Counted from the stretch's first letter, positions 35,771 to 45,141 are shown. The stretch: DNA of 64,000 nt from Echinicola strongylocentroti (GCF_003260975.1 NZ_CP030041.1:1525001-1589000); one strand, 5' to 3'. The notes: generated by a model from the letters alone, not told the origin. Translations and numbers: made by a program.

Positions 35771-36280
35771 TCAAAATCTCATGGCCAGACCAAGTCCATA
35801 CCCGTTGAACTGAACGTTTAATTGCGGGCGATAGGAAGTGGCGGACTGATACCCAGCATTATGATAATCAATGGCTTCCTTGGCATTTTTATCAAACCAT
35901 TTGGTAAATGGAATCGATAGAAGGGCACAACCTGCCCCAATATAGGCCAAGGTCCAGTTAGGGTCACTGTCCTTGCTAAAGGAATCCACCACAGGATACC
36001 CCACCAGCACTCCTGCAGTCGCAGTCAACAACGTGGACATCAACAAGTTTTTCCCTAGCGGCTTCACATAATCCTGCATCCCTGGGTCATCCCTGAACAG
36101 CTTAAAAAGCTGTATGGGTTCCATTTCAATTCCACATTTTTTGTAGACCTTTTTCTTGAACAGTCCCTTTTCAAGAATCTCAATAGGCTCTACGCTAACA
36201 CTTTGTGCCCTGACCTCTCCTATAGTCATCCCCGTAAAGAGTACGAAAACGACAAGGAATACTTTAATTTCAGTTCTCAT
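35771..36280 (-). CDS. Hypothetical exported protein with membrane segments
   Basis: 169 residues. A signal peptide (~1-25, EVRAQ) is followed by a short soluble part and two hydrophobic segments (~81-100 and ~112-128), with FTKWFDKNAKEAIDYHNAGYQ between them and the C-terminus, and a possible final beta strand ending AMRF. It is the first gene of a pair, 31 bases before the CsgG-like gene. Proteins of this design recur in Bacteroidota without assigned function. Confidence 0.65.
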   Translation of the reverse strand: MRTEIKVFLVVFVLFTGMTIGEVRAQSVSVEPIEILEKGLFKKKVYKKCGIEMEPIQLFKLFRDDPGMQDYVKPLGKNLLMSTLLTATAGVLVGYPVVDSFSKDSDPNWTLAYIGAGCALLSIPFTKWFDKNAKEAIDYHNAGYQSATSYRPQLNVQFNGYGLGLAMRF

Positions 36281-36785
36281 GATATTGGTTTATATAAACA
36301 GTTTGTTGGTGACACAGACATTAAAAAGATTACATTATTCATCTTTCTCCACACACTTAAGCTACCTAACACCTAATAAAAATAATATAATTTAGGTGAA
36401 AAACACATTTTAAATCTGAAAAAACACCACTTTTTTTTTTTGGAGTAAGTGAAAAGGTGGAAGCATGAATCTTATTTCTTTTATAGCCTAAGTTCGGTTT
36501 AAAAACCGTCTCCGTACAGTAGTCGGAACAAGCACTGTCAAGGATTGGGCGTAATTTGAAGGCAGGAACTGCGTCGGAAGGGATGACCAGTTAGGGGCAT
36601 TAGCTTGGTAATGGAAAGTGGATAAAGTAACCCAACAGGGTCGTGGTATTGAGTTAAAAACTCAATGCTAGTGGTTCCGCAGCACAGCTGTCGGAACAAC
36701 GGGTCACTCCGCAGTTTATTAATATCTGCCGAAGGTCCCTTTTAACACGGCTCTTTTCTGATCCAACCAGCATTAATTTTTGGGA
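36281..36785. other. Intergenic region, 505 bp, partly unexplained
   Basis: The left part is AT-rich with a T13 run near 36432 and should hold the promoter of the small exported gene. The right part (36480-36770) carries short inverted repeats (GGTTTAAAAACC; ATTGAGTTAAAAACTCAAT near 36647) and GC-richer text with no frame. It may be a decayed element. It shows no similarity by eye to families A, B or the MITE. Confidence 0.45.
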
Positions 36786-38033
36786 CTAAGGATCCAGTGG
36801 CTCGTCGCGATCTATCTGAAGGGACATGATGGAAGGGTTAAATTCCAATATGGTGTTGGATATCCTCTTCCCATTGGTATAGGTGTGGTAACCCAATTCC
36901 CGCATACACCTCTCCAGCATGTTTTCTATAAAATGGCTTTGGGCGGGAGTGGTTACGGTAACGGATGGCCTGTCCATGGGAAATCCGTACCGAAACATTA
37001 TCCTAGCGGCATTTCTCATATTAGTGGTGGTATGCCGTGCATGGGGTTCTATGATGATGGCCGACTCGGGAACACCTAATTTCCTCAGGTACCTTTTCAT
37101 TTCTACAGCTTCATTTTTCTGTACCTTATAAGGGTGGACATACCCACCGGACACCATGATAAATGGCGCCCTGCCTTTTTCAAATTCCAATGCGGCCAAT
37201 TTACACCTCAATACGCCCCCGGAACTAATACTATCGAGATAGTTGTCCGTTCCTGCTCCTGGGATCAATATCAACGGGTACTCATACACCTCCCACTTTG
37301 TCCTTTTGGCCTGACGAAAAGCTGCTTCGTTTTCATGTTTTGTCATGGGCTCAAAATCCCCTGCCCGCTCCATTCTCGCCATCGCCAAAGCATCCATGGC
37401 ATACCCCAAGGACGGCTCAAAAAACAATTCTGATTTTTGGTACTGGGCATAGGTCAGTTCATTTAGGCCCTGGATATTGGCCTTGTAGCTGTACTTGCCC
37501 AAGTCCATTCCAAGCGAATCAATGTTCGGGTAATTCGGTGCTTTCCCCATGGCATAGACACCAATGATATGATTGATAGTGGAAGCATCCAGTCTCCAGG
37601 CATTTGCTAGGTACTCAACAGGATCGCTGCTCGCTTGCTGCTGGTACATTCCAGAAGGGACTAAATGTCCAGCAACCAAATCCAACAGCTCTGGGTGGTT
37701 TTGGGCCAGTTTCTCCAACCTTCCTGCTATCGTCTCCATCTCCTCAGGGGTAAAGGGCATTGGCCGGGGATAACACGCCCCATCTCTTCCGCAGTCTTCT
37801 AAAGTCGCTGCCAGTTCAGAAATTTTGGAAGAGGACACCTTGGAAAGCACCGTATCCGATTCGATGATTCTCCTTACTTCTGGCAGTGCCTCTATGAGAC
37901 TTAGCAGATACACATTTTTTGATTGGGTATAGGATGCTCCTTTTATGGGCTGGTATGACCTGTCTGGGCCAGTTTGGGTCCACCCATAATGGGACAGTAA
38001 AAACAATAACACTATTATTCCTGACGTTTTCAT
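36786..38033 (-). CDS. Exported DUF218 (YdcF/SanA/ElyC-like) protein
   Basis: 415 residues with a signal peptide (~1-19, GWTQ). A ~230-residue N-terminal helical region precedes the DUF218 domain (~250-395): LILIPGAGTDNYLDS, GVLRCKLAALEFEKGRAPFIMVSGGYVHP, EAVEMKRYLRKLGVPESAIIIEPHARHTTTNMRNAARIM, VTTPAQSHFI. DUF218 proteins in other bacteria act in envelope or lipid-carrier metabolism. The long N-terminal part is not found in the short YdcF types. The MITE upstream separates it from the SusCD operon, whose read-through could now reach it. Confidence 0.8.
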   Translation of the reverse strand: MKTSGIIVLLFLLSHYGWTQTGPDRSYQPIKGASYTQSKNVYLLSLIEALPEVRRIIESDTVLSKVSSSKISELAATLEDCGRDGACYPRPMPFTPEEMETIAGRLEKLAQNHPELLDLVAGHLVPSGMYQQQASSDPVEYLANAWRLDASTINHIIGVYAMGKAPNYPNIDSLGMDLGKYSYKANIQGLNELTYAQYQKSELFFEPSLGYAMDALAMARMERAGDFEPMTKHENEAAFRQAKRTKWEVYEYPLILIPGAGTDNYLDSISSGGVLRCKLAALEFEKGRAPFIMVSGGYVHPYKVQKNEAVEMKRYLRKLGVPESAIIIEPHARHTTTNMRNAARIMFRYGFPMDRPSVTVTTPAQSHFIENMLERCMRELGYHTYTNGKRISNTILEFNPSIMSLQIDRDEPLDP

Positions 38034-38063
38034 AATCTCATGACAATTTATCGGTTAATAAAA

Positions 38064-38230
38064 TAGTGTCAAGTCAAACCTAAACCTACATGTAATCCGG
38101 TGCGTCTTTTGGCCTATCTCTGTGTTACAAAAAGACTTCCTTAGCTACGGCTAGGGGCGTTTTTTGTGCCTTGACCAAGTCCAAAATCCACTACCGCCTT
38201 ACCCGTTATTTAAACGTTGACTTGACACTA
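38064..38230. mobile_element. MITE-like element, copy 2 (perfect 14-bp inverted repeats)
   Basis: 167 bp bounded by TAGTGTCAAGTCAA and its exact reverse complement TTGACTTGACACTA. TA at both ends may be the duplicated target. The interior matches the element at 30925-31085. It contains GTCTTTT...AAAAGAC inverted words but no coding frame. It lies directly against the hairpin at 38231-38272. Confidence 0.82.
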
Positions 38231-38272
38231 GGGCTGTCTCACTGGCCAGAAACCATGCTTGGGAGACAGCCC
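38231..38272 (-). terminator. Terminator hairpin of SusCD operon, split from its T tract
   Basis: GGGCTGTCTC pairs with GAGACAGCCC around a 22-base loop, 14 bases after the SusD stop on the minus strand. The expected T tract is absent: the MITE begins at the next base, and TTTTATT appears only on its far side (38057-38063, read on the minus strand). The terminator was probably interrupted by the insertion. Confidence 0.65.
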
Positions 38273-38285
38273 TTTGTTGTTGGTG

Positions 38286-39953
38286 TTAGTAATTTGGATT
38301 TTGCTCTACTTCTTCCTCAGGCATGATGTCCAAATAAATCTGGGGAATAGGAAAGTACTCGTGTTTTCCTTCCACAAACCTTCCATTTACCAGATGGGAG
38401 CTGACTTCTTTTTCAGTTTCAAAATAACCGTTCATCGTCTCGGCAGCTACACCCCACCGTACAAGGTCAAAAAAGCGATGGCCTTCCATGGCCAGTTCTA
38501 ACCGTCTTTCCAATCGGACCAATTCCCTGGCGGCTGACGCACTGGTCCAGGGCTGGTCATAAGTGGACAATTGATAATTATCGGCAGGTTCCTCGCTATC
38601 CAGTTTGGTAACAGCAGCACTCTGCGCTGCCCTTCCCCTTACTAAATTCACTGTGGCCCGAGCTCCTTCCAAATCTCCCAATTCCACTTGCGCCTCTGCT
38701 TTCCACAGCAATAAATCGGCATACCTTATGACGTAATAGTTCAGGGCATTAACATAAGGCCAAGCTTGGACATAAAACTCAGAAAGGGCAGATACAAGCC
38801 TCTTTTTGGGGCTATTCGGTCCATAAGTAGCTTGGTCCCGCGCCCAAGAAGCTTCATAAAGTACCGGTAGATCCAAATAAGGAATTCCCGGCCTTGCCAA
38901 GGTATGGTCCAGTCTCAGGTCAATATAATCCCCACTAGCCAATTCACCGTCCATAACAGGCAAGCCGTTTTCATTGGTTTCAAAACTATTGATCAAGTTT
39001 TGGCTTGGTCTATGAAAACCATATTGAGGATAATACGGTCCTCCCGGGGCTGAGAGGCGGTCACCGATACTTCCATTGTAGTTGCTCGGCTCTCCGTCAT
39101 TGACAGAGTGCTGAACGGCAAAGATAATTTCTTCGCTGTTGTCATTTTCAGGCAAAAACACCTCACGGAAATCAGGCAAAAGGGCATATTTGCCGGAGGC
39201 AATTACCTCATCGGCAGCCTCTAGGCACGCCTGCCACTTTCCTTGGAAGGCGTAAGTTTTGGCCAGGTAAGCCTTGGCAGCAAACTTGGTAGCACGACCA
39301 GCATCAGCCTGATCTACTGGAAGGAGGTCAAAAGCTGCATTAAAATCACTTTCTATCTTTCCCCAAAGCTCTTCGTCATTCAGCTCCTTATTGCCTACAT
39401 AGTAATCATCCACAGTGGACGAAGTTTCATCTATAAATGGAACATTATTATAGATCTTCTTCAGCTCAAAATAGAAATGACCTCTCAAAAACCTTAATTC
39501 GCCTTCCCTGATACTTTTACGCTCAGGATCAAACTCCTCACTCTCCAACAAAAGGCGAAGGGCATAATTGGATCGCTTCACACCTTCATAGAGTGCCAGC
39601 CACTTACGGCTAATATCCGTAATGGTAGGATTGATATTATAGATCTCCATCTGATGGATTTGATTTTGGTCACCTGTACCGCCTCCGCCTTTATAGGCAT
39701 CATCGGACATTACATCGCCAAAACTCCAATTGGATGCGGGAGAATTAAAAGCACTCGAAGCACCGTCAAATTGACCATTCAGGATGCTGTAAGAAGCTAT
39801 AATGGCCCTTTCTATATTTTCAGTTTTGCTCATTTCATCTGGAGCTACTTCACCATAAGGCACCTCCTCCAGGTATTCGGAACATCCGTAAAAACCGAAA
39901 GCAGCACCGAGCATAAGTGCATTGAAAGCAATTTTTATTGTTTTAATCTTCAT
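38286..39953 (-). CDS. SusD/RagB-family nutrient-binding lipoprotein (module 1)
   Basis: 555 residues. The lipobox ends FYGC with C24, followed by SEYLEEVPYGEV. SusD TPR-like features are RKWLALYEGVKRSNYAL, REGELRFLRGHFYFELKKIYNNVPFID (~150-175) and the C-terminal YADLLLWKAEAQVELGDL, ARELVRLERRLELAMEGHRFFDLVRWGVA and YFPIPQIYLD. It lies on the outer surface and feeds the SusC receptor whose gene ends 11 bases upstream. Ligand unknown. Confidence 0.95.
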   Translation of the reverse strand: MKIKTIKIAFNALMLGAAFGFYGCSEYLEEVPYGEVAPDEMSKTENIERAIIASYSILNGQFDGASSAFNSPASNWSFGDVMSDDAYKGGGGTGDQNQIHQMEIYNINPTITDISRKWLALYEGVKRSNYALRLLLESEEFDPERKSIREGELRFLRGHFYFELKKIYNNVPFIDETSSTVDDYYVGNKELNDEELWGKIESDFNAAFDLLPVDQADAGRATKFAAKAYLAKTYAFQGKWQACLEAADEVIASGKYALLPDFREVFLPENDNSEEIIFAVQHSVNDGEPSNYNGSIGDRLSAPGGPYYPQYGFHRPSQNLINSFETNENGLPVMDGELASGDYIDLRLDHTLARPGIPYLDLPVLYEASWARDQATYGPNSPKKRLVSALSEFYVQAWPYVNALNYYVIRYADLLLWKAEAQVELGDLEGARATVNLVRGRAAQSAAVTKLDSEEPADNYQLSTYDQPWTSASAARELVRLERRLELAMEGHRFFDLVRWGVAAETMNGYFETEKEVSSHLVNGRFVEGKHEYFPIPQIYLDIMPEEEVEQNPNY

Positions 39954-39964
39954 GACTTGTCATC

Positions 39965-42900
39965 TTAAAATTTCACATTAAACCCAAGCGTAAATGTTCT
40001 GGAAGGAGGATAAATCCCCCGGTCTACCCCGATATCCAAATTCCGGTTATTGGTGGAGTAATTTTGGAGGCCGATCTCTGGGGTCATTCCGGAATAACTG
40101 GTGATGGTAAACACGTTGGAAGCCTGACCATAAATTCTCATTTCCAAATCACCTCCCATTAGGCTTGGCAGTGAATAGCCTACCTGTAGGTTGTTCAATT
40201 TGAAATAACTGGCATTTTCCAAATAATACGATGATGGCCTGATGTTTTGGTTTTCATCATCCAAGGATAATCTTGGAATATCCGTATCGGTATTTTCCGG
40301 TGTCCAAGCGTTCAGGACTTCCTCGGACTTGTTATAGGCGGACTGGTTAAAAAACGTATTGTTATACTTGGTAAGGTTATATATCTTATGGCCAAAGGCG
40401 CCGTTGAAGAACAAGCCCAGGTCAAACCCTTTATAGTAGAAATTGGTGGTGAAGCCAATAATGGCTTTTGGGTGTGGCGAACCAATGGCCGTCCGGTCAT
40501 CTGCATCGACCACCCCGTCTTCATTGATATCCCTAAATTTCAAATCACCTGGTTGGGCATCAGGCTGTGCTCCGTAGGCATCCACTTCTTCTTGATTTTG
40601 GAATATCCCCATGGACTCATAGCCAAAGAAAGTCCCGATAGGCTGTCCCACCATAGTACGGGAAACTTCCTGACCGAAATTAACACTATGAAGGGAAGAA
40701 CTCGGAATCCCCAAATAATCCACTCCATCTGCCAGTTCGACTAACTCGTTTTTATAGAATGAATAATTCAATCCAGTGGTATAGAAGAGGTTGCCCACGT
40801 TTCCATTATACTTGACTCCCAGTTCAAAACCCCTGTTTCTCATTTTTCCGCCGTTGATCCAAGAGCCGTCATTGGTACCGCCGTAAGTAGGGGGAATCGG
40901 AGCGTAAATAAGCAAATCATCCGTTACTTTGTTATAATAATCTGCCGTGACCTGAAGCCGCTCATCAAACATGCTCAGGTCTACACCGACACCGCTTTGG
41001 GTAGTAATTTCCCAGTTGAGGTTTTCGTTGGCTACCCGGGTTTCGACTAGCCCGATGCCTACACTTTCCTGACTGCCATTCACGGCATAGTTGGAGTAAG
41101 TGATGTTATTTTGAAAACTGGCCAACGTAGAATAGGAAGGCACCTGCTGGTTGCCGGCCTGTCCCCAACTAGCTCTTACTTTCAGTTCGTTGACATTGTC
41201 CCCAAGGTTCAAAAAGTCTTCATTGCTTAATCTCCATCCTGCACTAAAAGCTGGGAAAATATCCCATTTATTATTGGATAGTCTGGAGGTCCCGTCATTC
41301 CTCAAGGTCACCGAGACCAAGTACTTTTCTTTCCAATTGTAGTTTACCTTACCGAAGAATGACAATAAATTCCACTTGCTCGCATAGCCTGAATTTTGCT
41401 GGTTTTCGGTGCCATAATTGAGATAATGAAAGTTATTGTCCTCATAAAGGAACTCCTGCCTTGAAGCACCTTTGGCTTCATAATAATTTTCGATGGATTC
41501 TTGTCCCAACAGCACATTCAACGTACCATCTCCCAACACCTTATTATAAGTCAGGGTATTGGTCCATGCCATTTGATAATAAAAAGAGCTGTTATCGGAC
41601 AGACTGTTGACTACATTTTGGGATAACATTTCGTCGTACATCGGAGAAAAAGCCCTTCTGTTGTAGTTTTCATAGTCCAGTCCGAGATTGGACTTAAAAG
41701 ACAACTCTTCGGTCAAGGCCACATCTGCAAACACATTGCCCATTAACTTTATCCTGTTCTTGGTGTTGTCCTTGGCCCGGTAAAGGCTCCCAAGAGGATT
41801 GGCACCGTCATTTAGGGGATTACCGCCAAACTCCCCATTGATATCATACACAGGCACTATGGACGGAAACCGGTAGGAACTATAGATTATACTCCCCAAT
41901 GCGCTATTGGTGGTCACATCATTGGTCTGGGTCAAGGAAGCATTGAAATTATGGCCGATTTTAAGAAAATCCTTCACTTTATAGTCTGCATTGAACCGGG
42001 CAGAGTAGCGATCAAATCCCGTGTACTTCACTACTCCTTCTTTATTGAAATAGCCTAAGGTAAACACCTGACTTCCCTTATCTCCTCCGCTGGACAAGGT
42101 AAGGTTATAGGATTGGACGGGAGCCGCTTGAAAAATCTCCTGCACCCAGTCAGTGTCTCCAGAAGGCAATGTCTGTTCATCATCTAGCCATTCAGGTATT
42201 ACGGGGCCATTCGGATCAGCACCATACACATCACTAGTAGGGGATTTGCCATCATTCTCAAAAGCCTCCCAAAGCTTATCCCCATATTCTTGGGCTGAGA
42301 GCATTTTGGGTAAATTAAATACCTGCTGTACCCCTGCATAAGCATCGAAAGTCACTTTGGTCTCTTCCGACCGGCCTTTTTTAGTGGTAATGATCACCAC
42401 GCCGTTTGCAGCCCTAGATCCGTATATAGAGGATGCAGCCGCATCCTTGAGCACCTGAAGGGATTCGATATCTTGCGGATTGATGGTATTCAGGCCATTG
42501 GTCACAGGCGTACCATCGATGATGTACAGCGGATCATTGTTGTTTACAGTACCAAATCCCCGAATCCTGACGGTGACATTACCACCAGGGCCATTATCGG
42601 AAAGCACCTGTACACCGGGTGCCCGACCTGCAAGCATATTTTCCACACTTGCGGACGGAAGGCTCTTCATTTCATCCACATTGACCACTGACACTGACCC
42701 CGTTAGGTCTTTCTTTTTCTGGCTATCGTAACCCAACACGACTACTTCTTCCAGCAATCCCTCTTCCTCACGTAGATAGATGGTCAGGGAGCTTTGATTA
42801 CCGATTGTCACGGTTTTGCCTTCATACCCCAAAAAGGAAACCTCCAGTTCAACAGCTCCCTCAGGGACATCAATGGAAAAATTACCATCCAGATCGGTCA

Positions 42901-43384
42901 CGGTTCCCTGGGAGGTTCCTTTCACGATCACCGTGGCGCCTACGATCGGCTCATTTCGCTGAGCATCCACTACTTGGCCACGGATTTCCTTGTCTTCCTT
43001 TTCGACCACTGCTCGGGCTGGGTTAGGGACATCTACGGCCGTCACATAGATATTTTGCTCTACCCTCCTGAACTGAAAGTCACACTGCTCGGTAATCGCT
43101 TTGAGTACTTTGCGCAGATCTGCCTCCATATGAAGATTGATCTGCTCCTTGGAACGGTTTACAGCCTGATTATAGGCAAATTCAAAATCAGTCTGCTCCT
43201 CCAGCATGGCTAATACCTCCCGAAGAGTAGCATTGCTCGCCTTCAGGCTCACCTGGTACTCAGAAAGGTTCTGACTATTGGACGGGTTGGCGAAGAGCAC
43301 TTGCATAAAGAGCACCTGCACCATAAAAACCCGAAATGTGTGTTTACTTAATAGCACAATTCGTTTGCGTAAATTAATTTTCAT
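39965..43384 (-). CDS. SusC/RagA TonB-dependent receptor with STN domain (module 1)
   Basis: 1,139 residues from ATG 43384. A longer in-frame extension to 43576 exists, but it runs through two hairpins and lacks signal character, so the internal ATG (MKINLRKRIVLL) with its signal segment is preferred. Order: signal (~1-37), STN secretin/anti-sigma interaction domain (~45-115), CarboxypepD_reg-like domain (IRGQVVDAQRNEPIVGATVIVKG), plug (LEEVVVLGYDSQKKKDLTGSV), then barrel ending FTLGFNVKF. The STN domain fits signalling to the FecR protein encoded upstream. It imports a ligand bound by the SusD partner. Confidence 0.95.
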   Translation of the reverse strand: MKINLRKRIVLLSKHTFRVFMVQVLFMQVLFANPSNSQNLSEYQVSLKASNATLREVLAMLEEQTDFEFAYNQAVNRSKEQINLHMEADLRKVLKAITEQCDFQFRRVEQNIYVTAVDVPNPARAVVEKEDKEIRGQVVDAQRNEPIVGATVIVKGTSQGTVTDLDGNFSIDVPEGAVELEVSFLGYEGKTVTIGNQSSLTIYLREEEGLLEEVVVLGYDSQKKKDLTGSVSVVNVDEMKSLPSASVENMLAGRAPGVQVLSDNGPGGNVTVRIRGFGTVNNNDPLYIIDGTPVTNGLNTINPQDIESLQVLKDAAASSIYGSRAANGVVIITTKKGRSEETKVTFDAYAGVQQVFNLPKMLSAQEYGDKLWEAFENDGKSPTSDVYGADPNGPVIPEWLDDEQTLPSGDTDWVQEIFQAAPVQSYNLTLSSGGDKGSQVFTLGYFNKEGVVKYTGFDRYSARFNADYKVKDFLKIGHNFNASLTQTNDVTTNSALGSIIYSSYRFPSIVPVYDINGEFGGNPLNDGANPLGSLYRAKDNTKNRIKLMGNVFADVALTEELSFKSNLGLDYENYNRRAFSPMYDEMLSQNVVNSLSDNSSFYYQMAWTNTLTYNKVLGDGTLNVLLGQESIENYYEAKGASRQEFLYEDNNFHYLNYGTENQQNSGYASKWNLLSFFGKVNYNWKEKYLVSVTLRNDGTSRLSNNKWDIFPAFSAGWRLSNEDFLNLGDNVNELKVRASWGQAGNQQVPSYSTLASFQNNITYSNYAVNGSQESVGIGLVETRVANENLNWEITTQSGVGVDLSMFDERLQVTADYYNKVTDDLLIYAPIPPTYGGTNDGSWINGGKMRNRGFELGVKYNGNVGNLFYTTGLNYSFYKNELVELADGVDYLGIPSSSLHSVNFGQEVSRTMVGQPIGTFFGYESMGIFQNQEEVDAYGAQPDAQPGDLKFRDINEDGVVDADDRTAIGSPHPKAIIGFTTNFYYKGFDLGLFFNGAFGHKIYNLTKYNNTFFNQSAYNKSEEVLNAWTPENTDTDIPRLSLDDENQNIRPSSYYLENASYFKLNNLQVGYSLPSLMGGDLEMRIYGQASNVFTITSYSGMTPEIGLQNYSTNNRNLDIGVDRGIYPPSRTFTLGFNVKF

Positions 43385-43412
43385 AGTTTTAGTTGTTAAA
43401 TTCTCAAAATCT

Positions 43413-43459
43413 CCGGGAACTTTTCCCGGTCTCGGCCGGACTGTTGGCGCAGTCCGGCC
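43413..43459 (-). promoter_or_regulatory. Two adjacent hairpins in FecR-SusC intercistronic leader
   Basis: GGCCGGACTG pairs with CAGTCCGGCC (43434-43459, 6-base loop) and CCGGGAA with TTCCCGG (43413-43429, 3-base loop). Both stand between the FecR stop and the SusC start at 43384. No T tract follows, so they are more likely mRNA-stabilising or processing structures than a terminator. Confidence 0.7.
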
Positions 43460-43511
43460 TACTTTTATTGGTTTCAGGAAAGGAATCGGGATTTCACATA
43501 GGCATAGATGA

Positions 43512-44486
43512 TTAGGATTTTCTACATGATTTATAGGTAATGACAATGCTGTCATCAGCTTGTTTTTCATATTCAAAATCTACCAGCAACTGGAGCCCAC
43601 TTAGTATAAAGGTCAGGCCGTTGTTTTGGTAGGCTGCCTTGATCATGCAGCTACCATCCTCGTAATTTTTCAGTATGATGTCGGTATGGTAATACTGCTC
43701 CAATGTGGCCACTACATCATCAAAAGGTACCATATCAAAATCCAGCTTGCCAGACTTCCAGCCGATAACCTTGTCCGCATCAAAGGGCTGCTTCAACAAG
43801 GATGCTGTAGCCCCGTCAAAAACCACCGCCTCATCGGGCAGTAAGAGCACCCTGTTATCAGGTAAATCATGCTGAGAGACTTGTACTTTTCCGCTTTTGA
43901 CGGTCACCATTTCTTGCTTCCCGTTATAGGCATTTACGTTAAAGGAAGTACCCAGCACCTTGGTTTCGAGCCCTTCCGACCGTACCAAAAATGGACGGAC
44001 AGTATCACGCTCCACCTCAAAAAATGCTTCTCCTTCCAAGCTTACTGTCCGCAGCCCTTCGCCAAATTCTTGAGGATACGTCAAGGTGGTATTGACATTT
44101 AGCTGAACGGTACTGCCATCGGGCAGGGTGATCTTGGCCCGTTGGCCAGCACCTGTGGTCTTTACGATCAGTGGAGTAGCTGGAGCATCGCTTGAGGAAA
44201 GGTACCATAGCCCCGCCCCTCCAATAAGGAATACCAATACTGCTGCTGCCACCTTCATCAACTTCCAGAACACAGTAGTTGGAACAGCCTCTTCTACTTG
44301 GATGCGTGAATGGATTTTCTCCTGAATGCGCTTCCCCACGCTCTCTTCCTCCTCCTCTTCCCATCCGAAGGGCGCTTGACCATCATGTATCCTTGTCCAT
44401 ATCTGCTGGATCAGCCCGTCTTCTTCCGTGCTGGTCTTGCCTTCCTTCTGGCGCCACAATAACCTCCTGAAATCTTCCTTGTTCAT
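43512..44486 (-). CDS. FecR-family anti-sigma / signal transducer (module 1)
   Basis: 324 residues. The cytoplasmic N-terminus (~1-80) is the sigma-binding part, with one TM helix at ~86-105 (VAAAVLVFLIGGAGLWYL). The periplasmic FecR domain has GQRAKITLPDGSTVQLNVNTTLTYPQEF, GEAFFEVERDTVRPFLVRSEGLETKVLGTSFNV and a C-terminal DUF4974 region (~245-320, GKLDFDMVPFDDVVATLEQYY). It receives the signal from the STN domain of the SusC protein and controls the sigma factor encoded 91 bases upstream. Confidence 0.95.
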   Translation of the reverse strand: MNKEDFRRLLWRQKEGKTSTEEDGLIQQIWTRIHDGQAPFGWEEEEEESVGKRIQEKIHSRIQVEEAVPTTVFWKLMKVAAAVLVFLIGGAGLWYLSSSDAPATPLIVKTTGAGQRAKITLPDGSTVQLNVNTTLTYPQEFGEGLRTVSLEGEAFFEVERDTVRPFLVRSEGLETKVLGTSFNVNAYNGKQEMVTVKSGKVQVSQHDLPDNRVLLLPDEAVVFDGATASLLKQPFDADKVIGWKSGKLDFDMVPFDDVVATLEQYYHTDIILKNYEDGSCMIKAAYQNNGLTFILSGLQLLVDFEYEKQADDSIVITYKSCRKS

Positions 44487-44577
44487 TACTCTCTTTGTGC
44501 TTTTGCAAGACAGTAACCTGGACGACTAGAAATACCTGCTCAAAAAATCAACTTAATGAAAGCTTAATTTTAACGAT

Positions 44578-45141
44578 CTAGAGGTAAAGAAAAATTAACA
44601 CCAAGATATACATATGCTCCAAATCTGCCTTTAGAGATTTCAATGCTCTTTGCAAATGTCCTTCTACTGTCCTTGGGGAGATATTAAGATTGGCGGCTAT
44701 TTCCTTAGCCGTATAGCCGTGCTTTTTGCTCAGGTAAAAAACCTCCCTGCACTTAGGAGGAAGCTGCTCGATCCGCTCCTCCACTACCTTCAGTAACACC
44801 ACGTTATGGCCTACTTCTGGTTCATCAGTCACCAAGATATCTTCGAGCTGGACAGTGTTCCAGTCAAGATGCCATTTTTGGTTTCGAATGACATTGGCCA
44901 CTTGGTATTTCACGGCCCGAAAAAAATACCCCGAAAGATGCTGGATTTCCCTTTTGGGTGCATTTTCCCACAATTGGACGAATACCTCTTGTACCACATC
45001 TTCGGCCTGCTCCCGATCCTGGAGCATCTTAAAGGCATATTCAAACAAACGCTTCCAAAACCTGTCAAACAGCTGATCAAAGGCTTCGTGATCTGCCTGT
45101 CTCACTTTTTGGTACAATTGTTCATCGCTGTGCAGCTTCAT
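44578..45141 (-). CDS. ECF sigma-70 factor (module 1)
   Basis: 187 residues from ATG 45141 (MKLHSDEQLYQK); an in-frame extension of 11 codons is less likely. Region 2 is FDQLFDRFWKRLFEYAFKMLQDREQAEDVVQEVFVQLWEN (~23-62). Region 4 is IEQLPPKCREVFYLSKKHGYTAKEIAANLNISPRTVEGHLQRAL (~120-165). It belongs to the Bacteroidota-specific ECF group paired with FecR and SusC. It heads the sigma, FecR, SusC, SusD transcription unit. Confidence 0.95.
   Translation of the reverse strand: MKLHSDEQLYQKVRQADHEAFDQLFDRFWKRLFEYAFKMLQDREQAEDVVQEVFVQLWENAPKREIQHLSGYFFRAVKYQVANVIRNQKWHLDWNTVQLEDILVTDEPEVGHNVVLLKVVEERIEQLPPKCREVFYLSKKHGYTAKEIAANLNISPRTVEGHLQRALKSLKADLEHMYILVLIFLYL

Noticed and set aside
43385..43576. 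64-codon N-terminal extension of the module 1 SusC protein
   Set aside because: The extension runs through two strong hairpins and lacks signal-peptide character, while ATG 43384 is followed by a proper signal segment and STN domain.
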